Source of the DNA: Eubacterium uniforme | GTDB taxonomy: Bacteria > Bacillota > Clostridia > Lachnospirales > Lachnospiraceae | Assembly (NCBI RefSeq): GCF_900167115.1 | Contig: NZ_FUXZ01000003.1 | Span: 248,001-312,000, forward strand | DNA length: 64,000 nt | Direction of reading: 5' to 3' | In this document: piece after piece, positions 15,870 to 23,886 of the stretch | Layout: each line of letters opens with the position of its first letter | Numbering within the stretch: position 1 is the stretch's first letter | The notes under the pieces: model-generated | Seen by the model: only the letters and a program-made list of their open reading frames with translations | Database searches by the model: none | What the model was told of the DNA's origin: nothing | Program-made: the position numbers and the translations under genes

Positions 15870-17861
15870 CTATTCCTTCGACATTTCCATTTTATACCAA
15901 TTATATTTTAGTGTCAAGTCATTTTTCTTTATCGATTTCGTAATGGAACCGTTCGTATTTTCTATGGAATTTCCATTCGAGTTTGGATTATCGCCAACTT
16001 TCTCGCCTGCAGAGCCATCAAAATACACACTACCATCGTACCAAGAATAATCGTCAAAGAAAACATATCCACTATAATTATCATCCATTATGTCATTTCC
16101 AATATACTTGTTTTCATCATATTTGATTCCAAACATATTTAGAATTGTAGGCATAATATCAAGCTGCGAGTTTACCTTTTGTGAAACAGTCATAAGTTTT
16201 TCATTATCAACTCCAGTCCTTAAAAGGCAATCCCTAATATCATTACTCCAAATAAAGAATGGTGTATTATTAATTCTATTATCAGAAGTAGTTTTATACT
16301 TATCAAGAACAGACTTATCATTTATTGTATATAGGTAGTGATCCGCATACGCTACTATCACTGTGTCCTCATATAAGTTATGTTCCTTTAAACCATCAAT
16401 CAACTGTCCAACCATTCTGTCAGTTTCTGTTGCCATCATTCTAGCAACCTCTTCCTCATCCATATCCGGAATATTATCTCCATAAACTTTCTTAGCTAAA
16501 TATTCACCAACACCCTTATTTGTAACAAATGGTGTATGAGGTGTATAACTTATAAGATATTTTACGAATCTTCCATTAAGCTTAATTCCATCTTTTCTTT
16601 CTGGTTTAGGTGGATTAAAGAATAATTCTCTAAAAGTCTCATTATCAAACAACTCGGTATCCATCTCGTATACATAGTCATCCTCATCATATTCTACTTC
16701 ATCTTTTAGTCCAAAATAATCATCATATCCCCAAGCCTTATAATTCAAACCTCTGTTATAATACTCTTTTGAATTCATATGATATGCATAAACTTCATAT
16801 CCTTCATCTTTAAATAACATAGGAAGCGTATCCTTAAATGTATTTGAACTAAAAGTATATGCATTCTGGTTATATGAAATAGGAGTAATAAGTCCTGTAT
16901 TAATAGCAAATTCAGAATTAAAAGTTGAACCACCACCATTATAATATGAATAATGCTCATTAAATGTAAGACTATTTTCCATAAGTCCATAAAGATTTGG
17001 CATATCTTCCTTAGTCAAAAGCCATGTGTCAATTCCTTCTAACTGTAAAAAGATAATATTTTTATTCTTAAACATTCCTGTATAAGGATTATTCTGATGA
17101 ATCTTTTCATCCTTATAACAATCCTTTAAAAAATTAATTTCATCAGGGTCTTTTTTTGTCTTACCCTTAAAGAAAGTTTTTACAAAATCTCTTTCAGTAT
17201 ACTTAAAAAATCCGCATATCTTTATATTTTTATTTGCATCATTAAATTCTTTGTAGACATTTGCTGGCTTTCTAAAACTATCCCATTTAAGATTAGCATT
17301 ACCCTTTCCTAAAACATTTGGAATAAAAATCTGCCCTACAGCAAATACTATCGCAACAAGTATAATGCCCTTAACATTATACTTTTCACTTCGTTTAAAC
17401 TTAGCTATGGCAATAACACCTGTTACTATGATAAGCACTGCCATAATCCAAATGGATTTATCAGTAGACTTAATAGTATCACCTATATATGCACTTCCTT
17501 CGCTTGCCATAAACATCAACGAAAACTTAAAGAAATATCCTGTAAGAGTGTAATAAATCATATTAGTTAAAAACATAAATAAAGATATTCCATAAAATAA
17601 TATATAAACTGCTTTACCAATCCATCCTTTTAAATATTTAGAAATACACACCATAAATGTAACAAATACAACACTAAAGAGAATACTTGCCTGCAATACA
17701 CCCTTTCTGTCATAATCAATCTTAAGTGCTTTTATTCTAATAAAAACATCCATCAAAAAGAAAGGTAAAATAAGTAAAAAATACTCAATTATATTTTCCT
17801 TAACAAAAACAAATGCCCTGTTTTTCAAAAAATCAATTAATTTATCCTTGAACTTTTTCAT
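15870..17861 (-). CDS. LtaS-like membrane phosphotransferase (sulfatase/alkaline phosphatase superfamily)
   Basis: The 663-residue protein has about five N-terminal membrane segments (residues 25-185) and an extracellular sulfatase-fold domain (about 265-610). Glu275 (FLQLEGID) and Thr313 in GGGSTFNSEF align with the metal ligand and catalytic threonine of lipoteichoic acid synthase; YTPHTPF and YADHYLYT supply the distal metal histidines. LtaS-family enzymes transfer phosphoglycerol or, in relatives such as BcsG and EptA, phosphoethanolamine to a polymer outside the membrane. The gene is the last of a tight operon (16 bp after the GT2 gene), so its acceptor may be the GT2 product rather than glycolipid. 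Start: AAGGTG eight bases upstream. Confidence 0.85.
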   Translation of the reverse strand: MKKFKDKLIDFLKNRAFVFVKENIIEYFLLILPFFLMDVFIRIKALKIDYDRKGVLQASILFSVVFVTFMVCISKYLKGWIGKAVYILFYGISLFMFLTNMIYYTLTGYFFKFSLMFMASEGSAYIGDTIKSTDKSIWIMAVLIIVTGVIAIAKFKRSEKYNVKGIILVAIVFAVGQIFIPNVLGKGNANLKWDSFRKPANVYKEFNDANKNIKICGFFKYTERDFVKTFFKGKTKKDPDEINFLKDCYKDEKIHQNNPYTGMFKNKNIIFLQLEGIDTWLLTKEDMPNLYGLMENSLTFNEHYSYYNGGGSTFNSEFAINTGLITPISYNQNAYTFSSNTFKDTLPMLFKDEGYEVYAYHMNSKEYYNRGLNYKAWGYDDYFGLKDEVEYDEDDYVYEMDTELFDNETFRELFFNPPKPERKDGIKLNGRFVKYLISYTPHTPFVTNKGVGEYLAKKVYGDNIPDMDEEEVARMMATETDRMVGQLIDGLKEHNLYEDTVIVAYADHYLYTINDKSVLDKYKTTSDNRINNTPFFIWSNDIRDCLLRTGVDNEKLMTVSQKVNSQLDIMPTILNMFGIKYDENKYIGNDIMDDNYSGYVFFDDYSWYDGSVYFDGSAGEKVGDNPNSNGNSIENTNGSITKSIKKNDLTLKYNWYKMEMSKE

Positions 17862-17877
17862 TATCTACGCACCTTAG

Positions 17878-19458
17878 CTAATCTGATATATCCTCAATTT
17901 TAATATTACTTGTATGTGGAATAACCTTCCACTCTACTTTCATAAATAAAGCCATATACATGGAATAACGATACATAATGTCGAATGTAGTCCATGTAAA
18001 ACAATATAATATTTTCTTTATAAGTGGAATCTTTTTTATTCGTTTTCTTTCAACAATGAAAAGATATGCACCAGCAAGTGCTGTTTCCAAATCAAGTGAA
18101 ATTCGCATGATAATTCTCCAAAGAATTGTCAATACGAATGCAACCCACATTGCTTTAAATCCTGGCCCAATTGAAACTTTTACTCCAAATATATTATCTC
18201 TAATAAACTTAGCGAGCCAATTTCCACCACTAAATACAAATATATTATCAAGACCATTTGCTCCTCTATAGAAGGAATATAAAATTAACGATATGAAAAT
18301 CCATAAGAACGCCTTTATAATAACCTGAGGGAACAACTGAGCTAGTGTATCAAATGCTGCCCATCTTACTCTTATTTCCTCAATTATAACTGAATACCAA
18401 GGAATCTTTTTATAACTAACACCTGCAATGTCAGATTGAAGGCAAGTCTTTGGTATATTATCTTCCTCGTTATCATTAACACCTATTAGTTTAGGTTCAA
18501 TTTTTCTTCTTTGTCTTTCTTCCTTCCAAAGCTTAATCTGCATAGGAATATTTCCTACAATAATCTTATAAACAAGAAGCGGTCCCGTCTGAACAAATGC
18601 CTGAAGATGACCTTTTGACCATCTAATACGCTGTCTAATTGAAATCCTAATACTTGTAGGCTGTTCATCATAAAACATCGCTTCATCATTATAGGATATC
18701 TGATATCCTTTAGCTACTGCATCTGCAGTAAATGCTCTATCTTCAGTAAGAGATACATATGGCCAACCATTTTCAACTAACTCATTAGCGAAAAGGAATC
18801 CTGTACCCTGAATGTTCGTTGCAAGTCTAAGTACAGATCTTGCTCTATGTCTAAATCTAATTGAATGTAACCAGTGAAGTGCATATGAAGATGCAACCCA
18901 GTTTTCATCGAAATTCTTTGTATTTCTATACGAAGTTACAACCTTAACACCACTATCAAAAGTATCATTCATTCGACTAATATAATCCTTCTTTAAAAGA
19001 TTATCAGCATCAAAAATAAAATATCCTTCGAAGCTCTTTATTCCATAATCTCTTTCAATTTCATTAAAAAGATATCTAAGTCCATAACCCTTTGTTCTTT
19101 CATCAGGGTTATTATGTTCATAAACTATAGCGCCTTTTTCCCTAGCAATCTTAGCTGTGTTATCCGTACAGTTATCAGCAACAACAAAAATAGTTAAATA
19201 CTCCTTAGGATAATCCTGCTTACTTATACTATCAATTAAATTTCCAATAACTATCTCTTCATTTCTTGCTGGAATCAAAATTGCGTACTTATGATAATTA
19301 TTTGTATGTTTAAATTTACGCGTAAAAAACAGGCCTATTAAAATATAAGCCTGTTTATGTATATAAAATATTGCAAGCGCAGCAATAATCATTTTACTTA
19401 ATGATTTCGCTGGCAAATAAAAATCTGCTAAAAAATTTACTATATTCATCGTTATCAT
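17878..19458 (-). CDS. Processive family 2 glycosyltransferase, multi-pass membrane
   Basis: This 526-residue GT2 enzyme has one N-terminal membrane segment, a cytoplasmic catalytic domain (about 55-300) with LIPARNEE, DADN (nucleotide-sugar/metal aspartates), TEDRAF (catalytic base) and RQRIRW (the QxxRW acceptor motif of processive synthases), and three or more C-terminal membrane segments. This is the layout of cellulose, hyaluronan and poly-GlcNAc synthases. There is no PilZ domain, so direct cyclic-di-GMP control is not expected. An insert of about 50 residues (KLWKEERQRRKIEPKLIGVNDNEEDN) interrupts the C-terminal region. It sits between a GH9 lipoprotein gene (7-bp gap) and an LtaS-like gene. 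Either ATG 19458 or 19449 could be the start; the GGAAAG site suits the second slightly better. Product polymer not determinable. Confidence 0.87.
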   Translation of the reverse strand: MITMNIVNFLADFYLPAKSLSKMIIAALAIFYIHKQAYILIGLFFTRKFKHTNNYHKYAILIPARNEEIVIGNLIDSISKQDYPKEYLTIFVVADNCTDNTAKIAREKGAIVYEHNNPDERTKGYGLRYLFNEIERDYGIKSFEGYFIFDADNLLKKDYISRMNDTFDSGVKVVTSYRNTKNFDENWVASSYALHWLHSIRFRHRARSVLRLATNIQGTGFLFANELVENGWPYVSLTEDRAFTADAVAKGYQISYNDEAMFYDEQPTSIRISIRQRIRWSKGHLQAFVQTGPLLVYKIIVGNIPMQIKLWKEERQRRKIEPKLIGVNDNEEDNIPKTCLQSDIAGVSYKKIPWYSVIIEEIRVRWAAFDTLAQLFPQVIIKAFLWIFISLILYSFYRGANGLDNIFVFSGGNWLAKFIRDNIFGVKVSIGPGFKAMWVAFVLTILWRIIMRISLDLETALAGAYLFIVERKRIKKIPLIKKILYCFTWTTFDIMYRYSMYMALFMKVEWKVIPHTSNIKIEDISD

Positions 19459-19465
19459 CTTTCCA

Positions 19466-21697
19466 TTATTTCATTGAAGATGCAAGCAGATAAATAAGTG
19501 GTGAGTTCCAATATACAGTAATCTCGTTTGTAGAGAAACTCTGGTCACTATCTGCATAGCATCTAGCTTCCTGTTCTGTATACAAAACTGCTTTTGCATA
19601 TGGATCTTCCTTGGCATCGTTAGGTCCACCTACAAGCATACCTGGTATTGTTTTACCTGCGACCTGTGAAGGTCTGTGATGTGGGTGCTTTGGTGAAAGT
19701 TCACCGTAACCTGTAACGAAACAATATGACATAACATTTGCTCCAAGTAAATAATCAAGTTGTTCTTTTGCAAGAACATCATATTCCTTATCACCAGTAA
19801 TACGTGCAGCCATTCTAAAAAGCATACCTGCATTCGCTACGCTCATATTACTACCCCAAGGATATTTACCATCAAGAGTAATGTTATACATGTCCTTAGA
19901 AGCTTTATCCTTAAGTAAATCGATTTGTGTAAAGAATTTCTCCTTAGCCACATCGCTTCCCTTAATGTCAGCTTCAATAAGATCATACATTGCATATCCA
20001 CCAATGTCTGCCCATCCAAGATTAACTGAAACTCTATCTGTTAAATACTTACTAAGATCAATCTTCATATCAGCAGCGATATTAAGTTCAACTGCTGCCC
20101 AGTATACTTCATCCTCAGCAATACCGTCTCTGTATTCACCAGTAACAATATCTTTTGGATTATAGAATCCTGAATATTTATCCTTATCTTTCAAATAATC
20201 CCAGGCTTTTTTAGCCGCTTCCAAACACTTAGTAGCATAGGCTTCATCATACTCTTTGTAAATAACAGAAGCCTTAGCCATTACTGCAGCAAATGCCCCT
20301 GTTGCAGCATCGGAAATTGGCGCTAAGATTAAAGGATCCTTCTCTTCTGTTGGCATGACTGTTTCAGGAAAGTTAGCACATGTAACCTTATGATAAACAC
20401 CACCTGTTTTTTCATCCTGCATCTTAAAGAAGAAATCAAGTTCATATTTTGCTTCATCTAAAATGTCAGGAATTCCATTCTTACTTTCAGGGATTCCAAG
20501 TTCATCACTATCAGCATTGCAATCCTCATATGTAAGGAATAAATCAGCTACAGTTTTTGCACCTGCAACAACATATCTACCATAATCACCTGCATCATGC
20601 CATCCGCCAGTAACATCCTTAGTCTCATCACTTTCATATACTGTTGCCTTATCCATATGACATGCTTTATGAGAAAACTCTGGAACAGATTCAACATTAA
20701 CATCCATACCACATCTCTGTGAATAAAGCATTAGAACTGTATCTTTGTATAAGTTATCATAAATTCCATCTGTTATTTCAAATGGATAAGATTCACCGCT
20801 TTCTGATTTTACAATATAACTACCTGGTGTAGTTAATTGTGAGAAATCTCCTAACTGAATCCATTCATCAGTTGCAGGATCAAAAACAGCTTCAGGTAAC
20901 TTATCTTCAAAAATAGATTTATTAGTTTCCCTATCGATAACTTCAAACTTTGTATCTGTCTTTGACTGAACAAATACAGTCTTTTTGTCATTAGGTAAAT
21001 AACCTACTTCATTAATAGCAACCTTATTATATATTGGAAGTCCTTCCATAACCTGTGCATTACTTGCATCTTTGACTACTAATTTTACATTATCAATGTA
21101 TATTTTATGTGCGCCAGGGTCTTCCTTCATATCCTCCATAAGACCCATGTTAAACACAAGTCTAGGAGCTGGGTCAGAATCTTCCTCCATAGTAAATTCT
21201 GTTTCAAAATGAGTAACATCCTTACCTACTTTTATCTTCTCACCCTTATACGCATGGTAATCTCCACCATTCATCTGAAGACGATACTCAACCTGTCTAT
21301 CTATATCTGAACTAATATCAAAACTATATGTATAAACAGCTCCCTTACATAAGAAAAATCCATCCCAATATGCTTGGTTTGCATAATCCTTACTACCACA
21401 ACTTGTAATATCTACAACTAGTTTACCGTCTTCTCCAAAAAGTTTAGCTTTACCACCATTTATGTATGTAGTAAACCCATCTGTTTTATCATCATCAAAG
21501 TTTACATCAACGGCCACATCACCTTCTTTTAAATCAACACCTTGATTTCTGGCAATCTCAACTTCTTCATCTTTCTGGACAACTGTCTTCTTAGTTTCCT
21601 TATCAGCCTTATCCTTTTTTGATGAACTATCGCACCCTGTCAATGTAAGACTTAATGACGCAATAAGAGCATACGCACAATACTTTTTAATTTTCAT
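19466..21697 (-). CDS. GH9 family endoglucanase, lipoprotein with N-terminal CBM-like domain
   Basis: The 743-residue protein begins with a lipoprotein signal (LSLTLTGC, predicted lipid-modified Cys22), then a CBM4/9-like beta-sandwich (about 60-210), the Ig-like domain that precedes many GH9 enzymes (about 225-315) and the (alpha/alpha)6 catalytic domain. GGWHDAGDYGRY contains the catalytic-base aspartates, HPHHRPSQ the active-site histidine region, and STNEITVYWNSPLIY the proton-donor glutamate, so the enzyme looks active on beta-1,4-glucan or a similar chain. It is first in an operon with a processive GT2 synthase and an LtaS-like transferase. Anchored at the membrane, it may trim or release the polymer made by GT2 rather than digest food. 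The start has GGAGG; the leader carries an inverted repeat and a 14-nt tandem repeat. Confidence 0.92.
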   Translation of the reverse strand: MKIKKYCAYALIASLSLTLTGCDSSSKKDKADKETKKTVVQKDEEVEIARNQGVDLKEGDVAVDVNFDDDKTDGFTTYINGGKAKLFGEDGKLVVDITSCGSKDYANQAYWDGFFLCKGAVYTYSFDISSDIDRQVEYRLQMNGGDYHAYKGEKIKVGKDVTHFETEFTMEEDSDPAPRLVFNMGLMEDMKEDPGAHKIYIDNVKLVVKDASNAQVMEGLPIYNKVAINEVGYLPNDKKTVFVQSKTDTKFEVIDRETNKSIFEDKLPEAVFDPATDEWIQLGDFSQLTTPGSYIVKSESGESYPFEITDGIYDNLYKDTVLMLYSQRCGMDVNVESVPEFSHKACHMDKATVYESDETKDVTGGWHDAGDYGRYVVAGAKTVADLFLTYEDCNADSDELGIPESKNGIPDILDEAKYELDFFFKMQDEKTGGVYHKVTCANFPETVMPTEEKDPLILAPISDAATGAFAAVMAKASVIYKEYDEAYATKCLEAAKKAWDYLKDKDKYSGFYNPKDIVTGEYRDGIAEDEVYWAAVELNIAADMKIDLSKYLTDRVSVNLGWADIGGYAMYDLIEADIKGSDVAKEKFFTQIDLLKDKASKDMYNITLDGKYPWGSNMSVANAGMLFRMAARITGDKEYDVLAKEQLDYLLGANVMSYCFVTGYGELSPKHPHHRPSQVAGKTIPGMLVGGPNDAKEDPYAKAVLYTEQEARCYADSDQSFSTNEITVYWNSPLIYLLASSMK

Positions 21698-21708
21698 AAA
21701 ACCTCCAA

Positions 21709-21764
21709 TGATGATTACTATTAATCATCAACCATTATCTTCTCTATTATATCTTCTCTATTAT
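21709..21764 (-). promoter_or_regulatory. Leader of the GH9 operon: inverted repeat and 14-nt tandem repeat
   Basis: TGATGATTA (21709-21717) and TAATCATCA (21722-21730) form a perfect 9-base inverted repeat with a four-base centre, next to the ribosome binding site. Immediately upstream are two exact copies of a 14-mer (ATCTTCTCTATTAT on the plus strand, 21737-21750 and 21751-21764); the junction creates a TATAAT on the minus strand. No good -35 box accompanies it. The set looks like an operator/promoter region. Confidence 0.5.
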
Positions 21765-21822
21765 GTATTTTATAACTTTATACCTAATCATACATAATAC
21801 CTTTTTTTATTTGATTCCAGAT

Positions 21823-23046
21823 TTATTTAATAATAGCTCTATGGAATACTTTCTTACCTTTCTTAATCTTGATGCCTTCTTTAAGTTTAGTAGCATCAAA
21901 ACAAAGGCCAATATCTGAAACCTTTTCACCGTCAACAGATACACCGCCCTGCTGAATAAGTCTTCTAGCTTCACTCTTACTTGAAACAAGATTACATCTT
22001 ACCATAAGGTCCATGATGTTAAAGCCTTCAGCTGGAACTTCACCTTCTTCAAGTTCAGTTGTAGGCATATTTGAATCATCACCACCACCTGCGAATAAAG
22101 CATGGCTTGCTTCAAGGGCTTTCTTAGCTTCTTCTTCACCATGAACTAATGTTGTAAGTTCAAGCGCAAGTATTTCTTTCTTTTCATTTATTCTAGATGC
22201 ATCCCAGTTATCCATTTCCTTGATTTCTTCAAGTGGAATAAATGTAAGCATTCTGATACACTTCATAACATCTGCATCATCAACATTTCTCCAGTACTGG
22301 AAGAATTCAAATGGACTTGTCTTGTTAGGATCAAGCCAAACGGCACCATTTGCTGTTTTACCCATCTTCTTACCTTCTGAGTTCATAAGAAGTGTGATTG
22401 TCATAGCGTATGCATCTTCGCCTGTCTTCTTTCTAATAAGATCAGTACCAAAGAGCATGTTACTCCACTGGTCATCGCCGCCGAACTGCATGTTACATCC
22501 GTAATTCTGATGAAGATAATAAAAATCGTATGACTGCATAATCATGTAGTTAAATTCTAAGAAAGATAAACCTTTCTCCATACGCTGCTTGTAGCACTCT
22601 GCCCTAAGCATATTGTTAACTGAGAAGCATGCTCCAACATCTCTTAAAAGTTCAATGTAATTAAGTTTTAAAAGCCAATCTGCATTATTAACCATAATAG
22701 CCTTGTCTTCACCAAACTCAATGAATCTTTCCATCTGGCTCTTGAAACAATCACAGTTGTGCTGAATAATCTCAGGTGTTAACATCTGACGCATATCAGA
22801 TCTACCTGATGGATCACCAATATAACCTGTACCACCACCAATAAGTACAACTGGCTTGTTACCTGCCTGCTGAAGTCTTCTCATAAGACATAATGCCATA
22901 AAGTGTCCTACATGAAGTGAATCAGCTGTTGGGTCAAAACCAATATAAAATCTTGCTCCTCCATTATTAATTAAATCTTTAATCTGGTCTTCATCTGTAA
23001 CCTGAGCTATAAGACCACGCTCAACTAATTCGTCATAAATTTTCAT
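21823..23046 (-). CDS. tyrS: Tyrosyl-tRNA synthetase
   Basis: This 407-residue class I aminoacyl-tRNA synthetase charges tRNA-Tyr. It shows the HIGH-type motif LHVGHF near residue 43, GGGTGYIGDPSGR, the tyrosine-binding YDFYYLHQNYGCNMQFGGDDQW region and the KMSKS-type loop KKMGKTANGAVW. The C-terminal 70 residues form an S4 domain (LVSSKSEARRLIQQGGVSVDG). The start has GGAGG ten bases upstream and a promoter at 23087-23115. Unlike many tyrS genes of Firmicutes, the leader is short and I find no T-box specifier or antiterminator sequence. The gene lies just 3' (minus-strand sense) of the 74-bp hairpin array. Confidence 0.97.
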   Translation of the reverse strand: MKIYDELVERGLIAQVTDEDQIKDLINNGGARFYIGFDPTADSLHVGHFMALCLMRRLQQAGNKPVVLIGGGTGYIGDPSGRSDMRQMLTPEIIQHNCDCFKSQMERFIEFGEDKAIMVNNADWLLKLNYIELLRDVGACFSVNNMLRAECYKQRMEKGLSFLEFNYMIMQSYDFYYLHQNYGCNMQFGGDDQWSNMLFGTDLIRKKTGEDAYAMTITLLMNSEGKKMGKTANGAVWLDPNKTSPFEFFQYWRNVDDADVMKCIRMLTFIPLEEIKEMDNWDASRINEKKEILALELTTLVHGEEEAKKALEASHALFAGGGDDSNMPTTELEEGEVPAEGFNIMDLMVRCNLVSSKSEARRLIQQGGVSVDGEKVSDIGLCFDATKLKEGIKIKKGKKVFHRAIIK

Positions 23047-23086
23047 CGATTTTCTTCCTCCATCTTATCATCTGTATTACCCATAA

Positions 23087-23115
23087 AATTTACCATATTA
23101 GTGGTATAAAGTCAA
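23087..23115 (-). promoter_or_regulatory. Promoter of tyrS
   Basis: Minus strand TTGACT (23110-23115), 17-base spacer, TAAATT (23087-23092), 40 bases before the start codon. The resulting leader is too short for a T-box. Confidence 0.6.
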
Positions 23116-23264
23116 ATATTTGAAGAAGTTATGACATTTGGAATTATGCTTGGGATATTGGTTTATGATTTCCTATTATTTCTGCTATAAATAACACCAT
23201 TTCCAGCTTTTCTTAGTGTTCTTTTCTGTTTGTCTTAGTGTGTCTTCCTTTTTTCTTCTTCAGT

Positions 23265-23670
23265 TGGCTACTTTTGAGCTGAAACTCCCTGATAAGTAAC
23301 CTTTTCACCAACTTGCTTTCTTGTTTCAATTCCTCGAAGTCTTACTTCTAGTCAAAAAACGCCCAAAAGTAAGACTATTACTAACCGGCCAGTTGAGCTT
23401 TATCCCTTAAATTCTTACTTCTATTTAAAAATACTCCAAAAGTAAGAATCTTCCTAACTAGTTTTCTTGATATTTCAACCTAACATTCTTACTTTTAACT
23501 AATAATATCCTAAAAGTAAGAATTCAACCCAATACACCCCATACCTCACAATACAACAATTCTCACTTCTAGCTAAAATTTCCCTAAAAGTAAGAAATAA
23601 ACCAAACAAACACCACATCCCACACCATACCAATTCTTACTTCCACCAAAAAACAAACAAAAAGTAAGAA
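23265..23670. repeat. Regular array of six 37-nt palindromic repeats with 36-37-nt spacers
   Basis: Repeat units lie at 23265-23301, 23339-23375, 23412-23448, 23486-23522, 23560-23596 and 23634-23670; start-to-start distances are 74, 73, 74, 74 and 74. Each unit has 8-9-base inverted arms (TTCTTACTT ... AAGTAAGAA in units 3, 4 and 6) around a variable A-rich centre. The end base pairs covary: GTC/GAC in unit 2 and GG/CC in unit 1. Neighbouring spacers also resemble each other (spacers 1-3 share a CTAAC/TTTCTTG pattern; 4 and 5 are both C/A-rich), so the array probably grew as a 74-bp tandem duplication whose palindromic halves stayed constrained. No cas genes are near. Transcribed from either strand it would give a string of hairpins. 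Confidence 0.8.
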
Positions 23671-23834
23671 CACATCAATGTAACATCTCTTTATACATCA
23701 ACATGTTCTTACTTTCATAAACTATTCTTACAATTATTTACTTAAATATTTATTATCACAATTTCTTTCTAGAAAGGAATGTTTCCTCACTTCCTACTAG
23801 CACAACAACTAGTCCAACTACTATTATCTTATTG

Positions 23835-23867
23835 AATCTATATTAAATCTATATTAAATCTATATTG
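23835..23867. repeat. 11-nt tandem repeat, three copies
   Basis: AATCTATATTA occurs at 23835-23845 and 23846-23856 and as AATCTATATTG at 23857-23867, with a degenerate fourth copy after it. It lies about 20 bases after the NYN gene's stop codon on the minus strand. Confidence 0.8.
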
Positions 23868-23886
23868 AATCAACATAGACCACTCA

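Larger units (their letters stand above)
23116..23886. other. 771-bp gene-free region between the NYN gene and the tyrS promoter
   Basis: This region has no supported coding sequence. It holds the six-unit palindromic array (23265-23670), a truncated seventh left arm at 23706, TCTTAGTGT twice near 23210-23240, small palindromes near 23765-23812 (TTTCTAGAAA; ACTAG...CTAGT) and an 11-nt tandem repeat at 23835-23867. It is the longest gene-free interval in the window. Confidence 0.7.

Noticed and set aside
23047-23264. T-box riboswitch before tyrS
   Set aside because: The promoter lies only 40 bases before the start codon, and no T-box sequence or terminator is seen in the leader.
23265-23670. 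CRISPR array
   Set aside because: Spacing is CRISPR-like (37-nt repeats, 36-37-nt spacers), but repeat interiors differ strongly from unit to unit, spacers resemble each other, and no cas genes or leader are present.
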